NCBI GenBank assembly: GCA_041676625.1
Contig: JBAYRN010000112.1
Location: 1 to 18,754 of the forward strand
Reading direction: 5' to 3'
DNA from: JAEXNA01 sp041676625
GTDB taxonomy: Bacteria; Vulcanimicrobiota; Xenobia; Xenobiales; JADMJV01
DNA length: 18,754 nucleotides
Shown here: piece after piece, positions 8,713 through 15,204 of the stretch
Position numbering within the stretch: the first letter of the stretch is position 1
Layout: each line of letters begins with the position of its first letter
Notes under the pieces: generated by a model
Databases searched by the model: none
The model's input: the letters and a program-made list of their open reading frames with translations, nothing else
Told to the model about the DNA's origin: nothing
Position numbers and translations under genes: made by a program

Positions 8713-8792
8713 CAATCTTTATAACACCACCCGGCAGAATGAGTTGCGCTGACCTCCGGGGATTTTTCTACCACATCGCGAACGCCTGAAAA

Positions 8793-9227
8793 ATGAAAAC
8801 AGCAATCATCCTCCTCATCGTCCTTCTTTCCGGCGCGGCCCTAGCCGACGACGAACTCCACATTCGCCAGAGCGGCCAGAAACTGAACTACACCGTAAAC
8901 GATCACGAGATCAACGTCTACGGAAGCAACAACATCATTGAAATCGACGGTTCTACTTCCGATCTAGATGTCCAGGGAAGCGGAAACACGATCACCGTTC
9001 GAGGTCAGGTGGAAGACCTTGATCTCTATGGCAACAACAACACCGTCAAGGTCATAGGGCACCTGGAGGAAACCGACCTACAAGGAAACGGCAACGCGGT
9101 GTATTGCACCACGGTCGAAGAAGTCGATTTCTACGGCAACGAAAACTTGGTGGAATACACTTCCGGCAAGGCTCCAGAGATGGACGAGTACGGCTCCAAA
9201 AATCAACTGCGTCGCGTCAAACCCTAA
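8793..9227 (+). CDS. Secreted DUF3060-type repeat protein
   Basis: This 144-residue protein has a signal peptide (MKTAIILLIVLLSGAALADD). The mature part is almost entirely repeats carrying a (Y/Q)G(S/N)xN motif at about 43, 61, 79, 97, 114 and 133, a spacing close to 18 residues. This is the pattern of DUF3060 proteins, which are predicted to form a beta-solenoid with Asn ladders. It probably acts outside the cytoplasmic membrane, and no catalytic residues are apparent. The tyrosine and glutamine versions of the motif alternate through most of the chain. No clear Shine-Dalgarno precedes the ATG. The stop lies three bases from the end of the convergent rsuA gene, and a terminator follows. Confidence 0.85.
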   Translation: MKTAIILLIVLLSGAALADDELHIRQSGQKLNYTVNDHEINVYGSNNIIEIDGSTSDLDVQGSGNTITVRGQVEDLDLYGNNNTVKVIGHLEETDLQGNGNAVYCTTVEEVDFYGNENLVEYTSGKAPEMDEYGSKNQLRRVKP

Positions 9228-9230
9228 AGA

Positions 9231-9947
9231 TCAGACCATCGAGCAGCTTTCCATGAGAGCTGCTCTTTCCTTTATGGTGAAATGACGCCACTCTCCCGGC
9301 TCCAGTGCGCCAAGATCCCACTCGGCGAAGTGGCTACGGTGCAGGCTGAGCAGAGGATTGTCCACCGCCTCCATCATGCGCTTCACCTGATGGTAGCGGC
9401 CCTCCACCAGGACCAATTCCAGGCTACGCTCTCCGCTGCGTCGGCAACGCGCGGGAGCCAGCGGCTTGTCGTCGTCGGGTAGGCACCAGCCCCCCTCGGC
9501 CAGACGCTGGACCTGCTCTTCGGTCACCTCCAGGGCAGCCTCCACCTGGTAAACCTTCTCCACCTTCCAGTTCGGAGAGATGAGCCGGTGCAGCAACTGG
9601 CCGTTGTCGGTCAACAGGATCAGCCCAGTGGTGTCCTTGTCCAGCCGGCCCACGCAGGAAAGCTTGGGCTCCCGGTGAGCAAAGCGCTCAGGGAGCAGTT
9701 CGAAAATAAGAGGAGGTCGGTCTCGATGACTGCAGGTAAAACCGGCCGGTTTGTGCATCAAGAGGATCAGTTCGGCCGGGTCCAGGGGCTCTCCATCCAG
9801 TCTCACCCAATCCGGATCCACCTTGTCCGAGGCCTTCTGAAAGGGAGTACCATCGGCGCGGGTTAAGGCCCCCGACTTCACCAGGCGCCCGACTTCTTTG
9901 CGACTGCAGTAGCCCAGATTGGAGAGCAAGCGGTCTAGTCGAATCAT
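9231..9947 (-). CDS. rsuA: 16S rRNA pseudouridine synthase (RsuA/RluB/E/F family)
   Basis: This 238-residue protein starts with an S4 RNA-binding domain (MIRLDRLLSNLGYCSRKEV, about 1-60). It continues with the pseudouridine synthase domain, containing MHKPAG at 64-69 and the catalytic motif GRLDKDTTGL at 100-109, in which D103 is the expected nucleophile. RsuA converts U516 of 16S rRNA to pseudouridine. RluB, RluE and RluF are close relatives acting on 23S rRNA, and the exact target cannot be read here. The length fits RsuA (about 230). The ATG overlaps the stop of the upstream methyltransferase by four bases (ATGA), so the two rRNA-modifying enzymes form one operon. Confidence 0.85.
   Translation of the reverse strand: MIRLDRLLSNLGYCSRKEVGRLVKSGALTRADGTPFQKASDKVDPDWVRLDGEPLDPAELILLMHKPAGFTCSHRDRPPLIFELLPERFAHREPKLSCVGRLDKDTTGLILLTDNGQLLHRLISPNWKVEKVYQVEAALEVTEEQVQRLAEGGWCLPDDDKPLAPARCRRSGERSLELVLVEGRYHQVKRMMEAVDNPLLSLHRSHFAEWDLGALEPGEWRHFTIKERAALMESCSMV
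9241..9273 (+). terminator. Intrinsic terminator after the DUF3060 gene
   Basis: A perfect 8-bp stem GAGCAGCT/AGCTGCTC (9241-9248 and 9258-9265) with a 9-base loop is followed by TTTCCTTT on the plus strand. It lies inside the 3' end of the convergent rsuA coding region, so the same bases also encode protein. Confidence 0.6.
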
Positions 9948-10909
9948 TTCACCCCCCGATAAACCTTGAAGCCGTCCTGTTGCATCAGTACCTCGACCCT
10001 GGGAAACAGAGCCTCCAGGACTCTGCCGTAAGGGAGATGAGAGTTCCCTACCAGATACAGCGCGCCCCCTCGCTTCAAGCCCCAGGCGGCGGTGGCGGCA
10101 AAAGCCCCACCCAGCACCGGGTCGGCCTTCTTGTGCGTGTGAAAAGGCGGATTGGTGATCACCGTCGCCAGCCTCTCCCGCAAGGTCGGGGGCAGGGTCC
10201 GGGGGTCAGTCCCGTCGGCCCAGTGGTAGTGAACTCGGCGCCCCTCGAGGTTGGCCCGACAAGCATCCAAGCCGCGCCGGTCGGCCTCCACCAGATGCAG
10301 TTCTAAAGCCGGGGGCAGGCGACCAGCTAGATAGCCCCAACCGGCCCCGAGATCCAGCACCGGTCCGCGTAAAGACTCGCTGTCCAGTGCCTCGGCCAGG
10401 AGTTCCGAGCCGCGATCGACCCGGTCCCAACTAAATAGGCCCGGGGTGCTCCAGTAATGAGAAGAGTTCTTCTCCAGTTCTTCAGGGCGAGAACCCCCCC
10501 GGGATCTCAGGACGAAAAGGCGGGACTTACGACCCACCTGCTCCTCCAGGATCTCCTCCTGCTCCCCTTTCCAGGACTTCCCCCCGTATTCATTCGGCAG
10601 GGCGAAGTACACGCGATCGCGAGCCAGCGAGTGGGCCAAATCCAGCAGGCGACGAGTCTCCTCCTTGTGGCGAGTTCCCAGCACCACCACCCGATCCCAG
10701 TCGGCCGAGGTTTCATCCCAGGCCTTCCAGCCCAGACCGAGGAGTCGCTGATGCTCCGGATACCAGGGCTGTTGAAAACGGGAGTCCGGGTGATTGCAAA
10801 CGGTATCACCCGGTGGGCGCAACCACAACGCAGGCCCTGCAGGAAGAGACTTTAGCACCAGATCGCGGGAGCGACCGATGGCGGGGTCTATCTCAGAAAG
10901 GCTGGACAC
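9944..10909 (-). CDS. rsmC: rRNA (guanine-N2)-methyltransferase, RsmC/RlmG-like
   Basis: With GTG at 10909 this is 321 residues, near the family's usual ~340. The N-terminal half looks like the degenerate methyltransferase domain of RsmC. The C-terminal half has the family motif GLFSWDRVDRGSELL (157-171), the SAM-binding VLDLGAGWGYL (184-194) and the catalytic NPPF (253-256). RsmC methylates G1207 of 16S rRNA using S-adenosylmethionine, while RlmG acts similarly on 23S rRNA. An ATG at 10999 would add 30 residues but would overlap the divergent msrA start and leave no room for its promoter, so I prefer the GTG, which has a weak AGGTG upstream. It is paired with rsuA. Confidence 0.8.
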   Translation of the reverse strand: MSSLSEIDPAIGRSRDLVLKSLPAGPALWLRPPGDTVCNHPDSRFQQPWYPEHQRLLGLGWKAWDETSADWDRVVVLGTRHKEETRRLLDLAHSLARDRVYFALPNEYGGKSWKGEQEEILEEQVGRKSRLFVLRSRGGSRPEELEKNSSHYWSTPGLFSWDRVDRGSELLAEALDSESLRGPVLDLGAGWGYLAGRLPPALELHLVEADRRGLDACRANLEGRRVHYHWADGTDPRTLPPTLRERLATVITNPPFHTHKKADPVLGGAFAATAAWGLKRGGALYLVGNSHLPYGRVLEALFPRVEVLMQQDGFKVYRGVK

Positions 10910-10990
10910 AACAACACCTGTTGCACAGGAAGAGTCAGGTACCTTTTCAAAAGAGGGAACCCGAGGTCCGGCCTGGCTGTTAGAGACACC

Positions 10991-11662
10991 ATGAAACATC
11001 TAATAGGAATCCTTTTGACGATGGCGATGCTCGCCGCCGGTTGCGCCCTGGCCCACCCCTCGGACCCAGGATTGGAAGAGAAAGGTAACGAGTCCATGCC
11101 CAGCAGTGAAAGTCTTGAGAAAGCCACCTTTGCGGGAGGCTGTTTCTGGTGTACGGAAGCGGTCTTCCAGGAGCTGGAAGGTGTCTACAAGGTGACCTCC
11201 GGATACATCGGCGGCCACACCGAAAACCCCACTTACAAAGATATCTGCACCGGTACAACCGGCCACGCCGAGGCCATCGAGATCCAGTATTCTCCTGAAG
11301 AGATCACCTTTGAAGAGCTCCTAGAAGTCCACTTCAAAACCCACGATCCCACCACCCTCAATCGCCAGGGCAACGACGAGGGTACCCAGTACCGAAGTGC
11401 AGTCTTCTTTCACAACCAGGAGCAAAAAGCCGCCGTCGAAGAGATCATCGAGCAACTGAAAAACGAGCAGGTCTACGCGGATCCGATCGTGACCGAGGTG
11501 ACGCCCGCCAGCAGGTTTTACTCGGCCGAAGACTATCACCAGGACTACTACGCCAACAACCCTCGCGAGGGCTACTGCCAGATAGTGATCGCCCCCAAAA
11601 TGGAGAAGTTCCGCAAGGTCTTCGCCGACAAGATCCGCAAAGCCAAAACTAAGAACTCCTAA
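10991..11662 (+). CDS. msrA: Exported peptide-methionine (S)-S-oxide reductase MsrA
   Basis: This 223-residue protein reduces methionine-S-sulfoxide in oxidised proteins, using thioredoxin-like donors. The catalytic motif GCFWC is at 50-54 with C51 as the active cysteine. YKDICTGTTGHAEAIE and HDPTTLNRQGNDEGTQYRS are the classic MsrA blocks, and GYCQ near the end offers a resolving Cys. The first ~20 residues are a signal sequence with a possible lipobox (MLAAGC, Cys18; Ala at -3 is less usual), so the enzyme probably works outside the cytoplasmic membrane. The stop overlaps the end of the convergent peptidase gene by four bases. No strong Shine-Dalgarno is visible. Confidence 0.95.
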   Translation: MKHLIGILLTMAMLAAGCALAHPSDPGLEEKGNESMPSSESLEKATFAGGCFWCTEAVFQELEGVYKVTSGYIGGHTENPTYKDICTGTTGHAEAIEIQYSPEEITFEELLEVHFKTHDPTTLNRQGNDEGTQYRSAVFFHNQEQKAAVEEIIEQLKNEQVYADPIVTEVTPASRFYSAEDYHQDYYANNPREGYCQIVIAPKMEKFRKVFADKIRKAKTKNS

Positions 11663-12453
11663 GTGATCAGCGAGTAAAGATACTCCAGGGGATGGGGAAA
11701 CGGCAGCCCCCGGGCGAGCTGCTGAACTCTTCGTTCAAAATGGGGATGGGTAGGGCGCTGCAGGCTCTCGGGAGACACCCTTCGACACAACGAATGGAGC
11801 CGTTGGAGAGCTCGCACTCCCGGATCGCTTCCCACCCACTCGGCCGCCTGACTGTCGGCCTCAAACTCTTCCTGATGCCGCACCGTGAGTACCGCCGCCT
11901 GCTCCATACGGGCCCGAGCCGGACTGCCGATGGGGGCCGGAATCTGAAGCCTGAGGTCGCTGAGTCGACGCCTGCGGGTGGCGTAATGCCTCAGTTCGGT
12001 GTGAGCCAATTCGTGGGCTGCGAAAAACAGAACCTCATCATCTTCCAGCGACTGCAACAGGGCACGGGTAAAGTAGATAGCCCCGTTGGGGCAGGAGGAA
12101 GCAAACGGCACCGGGGCATCCAGGGCCAGGAACTCATAACCGAGTTCCAGTCGTCGCATGTGCGGGCGAAGGGCCTCGAACAATTCGTCGAGCAGATGAA
12201 GCGCCTCTTCGTCTTCCCATAGGGAGTACTTCTCAAGGAGTTCTTCCTCATGGCGCTCTCCCTCGGCCCGCTCCTCTTCGTGATCGAGCTCCTCCTCCGC
12301 CAACACCCCTTCGCAAAAGCCGTCCCGGGAGCGGTGATCATCGTGTTCCGAACCGGACTCCTCCTCCTCTGATCGAGAAAGTCCCTGTCCTTTGACCTGC
12401 GAGGTCATCTGAAAACCGGGCTGCCGGATGGAATCCATGTTGCCGAGGTGCAC
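11659..12453 (-). CDS. M48-type zinc metallopeptidase, cytosolic, coupled to vapC
   Basis: This 264-residue protein has the zinc site HELAH at 147-151 and the third-ligand region EFEAD at 196-200, as in M48 (Ste24/HtpX-like) peptidases. Unlike HtpX it has no membrane segments. Its first ~80 residues are a very acidic stretch rich in Glu, Asp and Arg, probably disordered. The catalytic core spans about 85-255. The GTG start at 12453 shares a base with the vapC stop (TAGTG), which suggests translational coupling. An ATG at 12438 is an alternative. Substrate and role are unknown. Its position as third gene behind a toxin-antitoxin pair is notable. Confidence 0.8.
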   Translation of the reverse strand: MHLGNMDSIRQPGFQMTSQVKGQGLSRSEEEESGSEHDDHRSRDGFCEGVLAEEELDHEEERAEGERHEEELLEKYSLWEDEEALHLLDELFEALRPHMRRLELGYEFLALDAPVPFASSCPNGAIYFTRALLQSLEDDEVLFFAAHELAHTELRHYATRRRRLSDLRLQIPAPIGSPARARMEQAAVLTVRHQEEFEADSQAAEWVGSDPGVRALQRLHSLCRRVSPESLQRPTHPHFERRVQQLARGLPFPHPLEYLYSLIT

Positions 12454-12860
12454 TAGTCGTCCAGTTCGTGCACGCGGACTATCCCTGGATAGTTGTCAAG
12501 ACCCGCGTCGAAGCTCAAGATATGAGTGATTCCGTGATGTTCCATAATGGCTAGATGCAAGGAATCTCTGGCTGAGACCTGGAGTCCGGAGGCTAAAATA
12601 CCACGCGCTCGCTCCACATCGGAAAATTCAATCGGAAAAACTGTTTCAGCTAGACTGGATAGAACCGCGAAAGCATCGTCTATAGCCGAGGGGCGTTGGA
12701 TTGCCGTATACCGGTGAAGTATTTCCTGATAGACCTCTGCGTCCGTGACCAATTGGTCACCAAGCATCACGTGGCGTTGTAAAAGCTGCTGGCTGAGTAG
12801 CTTGAGGGGGTGATCAGTACCGACCAGGTACATCGGAATATTAGAGTCGACAAGGATCAT
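12453..12860 (-). CDS. vapC: PIN-domain ribonuclease toxin (VapC-like)
   Basis: This 135-residue protein is of typical VapC length. The acidic residues expected for the PIN metal site are present: D5 (LVDSN), E42/E46 (DAEVYQE), D99 (SARDSLHLA) and D118 (SFDAGLD). VapC toxins cut RNA, often tRNA or rRNA, when freed from their antitoxin. The ATG at 12860 overlaps the antitoxin stop by four bases (ATGA). A longer frame reaching 13013 merely runs through the antitoxin gene and is not used. The gene is co-transcribed with vapB and, by a TAGTG junction, with the M48 peptidase gene. Confidence 0.88.
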   Translation of the reverse strand: MILVDSNIPMYLVGTDHPLKLLSQQLLQRHVMLGDQLVTDAEVYQEILHRYTAIQRPSAIDDAFAVLSSLAETVFPIEFSDVERARGILASGLQVSARDSLHLAIMEHHGITHILSFDAGLDNYPGIVRVHELDD

Positions 12861-13102
12861 ACGCTGTAGCCGCGTTCGATTTCTTCGAGCATTTGGTTGA
12901 TGTCTGGAGAGGGGTGACGACATTGAGCGGCTCGGGCGATGGCCTCCAGTTTGTCCGCCACGCTTTCTCCTGGTCGCACTCGGCGAGCTTCTCTCAGGGC
13001 CTGCCGGACCCAATCGGACACTGTAGCCCGACTCCTTCGAGCCGCCTCTTGAATCTCGGCAAACTCATCTTCGTGAAGGAGAACTTGCAGTCGCTTTGTC
13101 AT
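12857..13102 (-). CDS. vapB: Ribbon-helix-helix antitoxin (VapB-like)
   Basis: This 81-residue protein has an N-terminal ribbon-helix-helix fold (KRLQVLLHEDEF as the strand, then two helices to about residue 40), which would bind DNA as a dimer. The C-terminal half, ending DINQMLEEIERGYSV, is the likely toxin-binding tail. It should neutralise VapC and, with it, repress its own promoter. A 7-2-7 palindrome lies in the promoter spacer. The -10 box ends six bases before the ATG and no Shine-Dalgarno is present, so the mRNA may be leaderless. Confidence 0.85.
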   Translation of the reverse strand: MTKRLQVLLHEDEFAEIQEAARRSRATVSDWVRQALREARRVRPGESVADKLEAIARAAQCRHPSPDINQMLEEIERGYSV

Positions 13103-13108
13103 ACCATT

Positions 13109-13137
13109 ATGCTATCTTACTCATCAAGATGAGTCAA
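13109..13137 (-). promoter_or_regulatory. vapBC promoter with palindromic operator
   Basis: On the minus strand TTGACT (13137-13132) and TAGCAT (13114-13109) are spaced by 17 bases. A perfect inverted repeat ACTCATC-AA-GATGAGT occupies 13119-13134, filling the spacer and touching the -35 box, where a VapB dimer pair would block RNA polymerase. The start codon lies six bases past the -10. Confidence 0.7.
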
Positions 13138-13181
13138 TCGCCTTAAGAGGGACTTCTTCTCCTTACCAGGTAGTGAACTTG

Positions 13182-14042
13182 ATGCGATTTCTCATCTTCC
13201 TTCTGGCACTGTTTCTGGCTCAGGGGGCGACGGCCTGGCCCGGGCTGCCGCCGGGGCCGGAGGAGATCAAACCAGGGGCCGACTTTTTCGCCGGAAACGA
13301 GACGGTGGTTTACCTGGAGGATCTCCACAACGGGAGGGTCTACGCCGTGCAACCCCAACGGATAAAGGATCGTCACCCGCCGTTTTCCAGCTTCAAGATC
13401 CCGAATCTCTTGATCGCTTTGGAAACCGGAGCAGTCGACGGACTGGACTCCCCCATCCCTTATCATCCCGAGCAGCGTCCGGCTTTCGAGTTCTGGCCGG
13501 CGGATTGGGCTCAGGACCAGACCCTCAGGACGGCTTTCCGGCGTTCGGCCGCCTGGGCCTTTCAAGATCTCGCGCTGCAGGTGGGGGACGAAGCTTACCA
13601 GGGCTACCTCTCTCATTTCAGTTATGGAAACGAAGTGGGTAAAGGAGATGAGTTCTGGCTGGACCGCTCCCTACAGGTTTCGCCTAAAGAGCAAGTCGAT
13701 TTTTTGAGGAAACTTCTCACCAACCAGTTGGAAGTTGCGCCTCTTCACCTGGAGTTGCTCCGGGAAGTGGCTCAAGCTAAAAGTGTTGAAGGGTTTACCC
13801 TGTACGGCAAGACCGGAGCCGGACCGCTCAAAGCAAATGACTTCTCAGGACCCTTCGAGGGCTGGTACGTGGGCTGGCTGGAGCGCCCCGGGCAGGCTCC
13901 TCTGGCCTTTGCCCTGTGGACCCAGGGGCCCAGCTTTCAAGCCATCCGTGATTATCGCCGCCAGGCCGTGGAACGATTGTTGGAAGAGTCCGGATTTCTG
14001 CCTTTAAATTGGAACGCCGAACCTCACTCCGGTAAAAGCTGA
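13182..14042 (+). CDS. Class D (OXA-type) beta-lactamase
   Basis: This 286-residue protein begins with a signal peptide (MRFLIFLLALFLAQGATAW) and should act in the periplasm. Class D motifs are in order: S69-S-F-K72 (the SxxK nucleophile and the Lys that is carboxylated in OXA enzymes), SAAW at 122-125 in place of the usual SxV, YGN at 148-150, FWL at 158-160, SLQVSPKEQVDFL (163-175), KTG at 210-212, and GWYVGW near 230. The reaction is hydrolysis of beta-lactam antibiotics. The SAA variant may alter activity. GTG (13173) and TTG (13179) codons lie in frame before the chosen ATG, and AGG at 13168-13170 would also serve the TTG. The 3' end overlaps the convergent dipeptidase gene by 19 bases. 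No mobile element is seen nearby, so it is probably intrinsic. Confidence 0.85.
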   Translation: MRFLIFLLALFLAQGATAWPGLPPGPEEIKPGADFFAGNETVVYLEDLHNGRVYAVQPQRIKDRHPPFSSFKIPNLLIALETGAVDGLDSPIPYHPEQRPAFEFWPADWAQDQTLRTAFRRSAAWAFQDLALQVGDEAYQGYLSHFSYGNEVGKGDEFWLDRSLQVSPKEQVDFLRKLLTNQLEVAPLHLELLREVAQAKSVEGFTLYGKTGAGPLKANDFSGPFEGWYVGWLERPGQAPLAFALWTQGPSFQAIRDYRRQAVERLLEESGFLPLNWNAEPHSGKS

Positions 14043-15016
14043 TTGAAGACTCGGCGCCAGTTGCCTCCCACCACCTTGGCCACGTCCTCCTGGCCCCATC
14101 CGGCGTCGAACATATGTTGCACGAGTTTGTGCACGTGGGTGGGGTCGAGCAGGTCGTTGGGCAGAAACCTAACCCCGTCGTAGTCGCTACCCAGGGCCAC
14201 GTGATCGATCCCGATCAACTCCACGGCGTGCTCCAGGTGGCGGAAAACATCTTTGGAGGAAACCTCTTCGGTGGGCTTGGAACTGAGAAAGTCCGGCACG
14301 TAGGTGATGCCCACCACGCCACCCGTCCCGGCCAATTTGACCAGTTGATCTTTGGTCAGATTGCGCTCGATATCCACGAACTCCGCGCAGCAGGCGTGGG
14401 TGTTGATCAAGGGACGCCCGTCCATCAATCGCAAAAGATCGTAAAACCCTTTGCGGGAGAGGTGGGCGCAGTCCACGGCCATCCCCAGCTTCAGGCACAT
14501 TCGTACCAACTTCTTGCCGTCATCGGTCAACCCGTACCGCTTGTTGTTGTCGGGGGTGCAGCCACCGGCAGCCCAGTTATTCACGTTGTGGGTTAGCCCC
14601 ACCGAGCGAAAGCCGAATCGCCAGAATAGCTCCAGCACGTCCAGATCAGCCAGCAGCGGAGCCACCCCCTCCAGGGTCAGCATCATGTGACGCCCCCCCT
14701 GCTCGGCCACCTTTTCCAGATCTCCCCTGGTCCGTACCAGGGAACTGCCCTCGCCCATCCCTTCACAAGCACGATGGGCGAACTGGGCAATCCAAAGAGC
14801 GGTCACGGTACCCTGGTGCCGGGTGATGTGGGGAGGAATGTAGACCGCCATCAACTGCAGATTGAGACCGGACTTTTTCATCCTCTCGGCGTCGATATGA
14901 AACGCCTCGGTCCCCGCCCCCGACACAAAGTCGGAACCGGCAAACGCTACCCGCGCGAATGTATCGGCGTGACCGTCACAGAAGAAATGATCGTATAAAA
15001 ACTGCTGCGCATCCAC
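14024..15016 (-). CDS. Membrane dipeptidase, peptidase family M19
   Basis: This 330-residue zinc peptidase resembles renal dipeptidase and cleaves dipeptides, sometimes containing D-residues. Expected metal ligands are H16 and D18 (DGHAD), E116 (TLEG), H185 (CAHLS) and H207 (NTHACC, where many relatives have SHS). GSDYDG at 276-281 supplies the substrate-site Asp, and GGNWRRVF near the C-terminus is a family signature. There is no signal peptide with the GTG start at 15016, and upstream in-frame codons offer no ATG, GTG or TTG before a stop, so it appears cytosolic. No clear Shine-Dalgarno precedes the GTG. It converges with the beta-lactamase gene, the two ends overlapping. Confidence 0.9.
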   Translation of the reverse strand: MDAQQFLYDHFFCDGHADTFARVAFAGSDFVSGAGTEAFHIDAERMKKSGLNLQLMAVYIPPHITRHQGTVTALWIAQFAHRACEGMGEGSSLVRTRGDLEKVAEQGGRHMMLTLEGVAPLLADLDVLELFWRFGFRSVGLTHNVNNWAAGGCTPDNNKRYGLTDDGKKLVRMCLKLGMAVDCAHLSRKGFYDLLRLMDGRPLINTHACCAEFVDIERNLTKDQLVKLAGTGGVVGITYVPDFLSSKPTEEVSSKDVFRHLEHAVELIGIDHVALGSDYDGVRFLPNDLLDPTHVHKLVQHMFDAGWGQEDVAKVVGGNWRRVFNQLLPE

Positions 15017-15071
15017 AATGGCGGCAGTGTTCTCAGCCCCAATCGCTTCTTCCTCGCGACACGCGAAGAGT

Positions 15072-15099
15072 TTGTTCGTTCAGAACCCCGGTTTACAAT
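15072..15099 (+). promoter_or_regulatory. Candidate promoter for the 302-residue protein gene
   Basis: TTGTTC (15072-15077) and TACAAT (15094-15099) are spaced by 16 bases, about 105 bases before the ATG at 15205. This would leave a ~100-base leader ending in GGAG (15192-15195), nine bases before the start. Sequence match only. Confidence 0.4.
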
Positions 15100-15204
15100 C
15101 TGTTCATACTTCCTTCCACCCGCTATGGGATATTCGCCCCACAACAGGAGCTCAGACCACTACGCTAATCAAATGACCATAAGGTCTCTTCGGAGTTCTA
15201 TAAT

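Noticed and set aside
10910..10999. Longer N-terminus for the RsmC-like protein
   Set aside because: It would overlap the divergent msrA start, remove its promoter space, and adds residues that do not look like the family.
12861..13013. N-terminal extension of the PIN toxin
   Set aside because: It is an out-of-frame reading of the antitoxin gene. The ATG at 12860 gives the normal VapC length and an ATGA overlap.
15199..15204. TATAAT directly before the ATG at 15205 as a promoter
   Set aside because: Transcription would start inside the gene. The GGAG at 15192-15195 shows a normal leader, so the hexamer is better read as an A/T-rich spacer.
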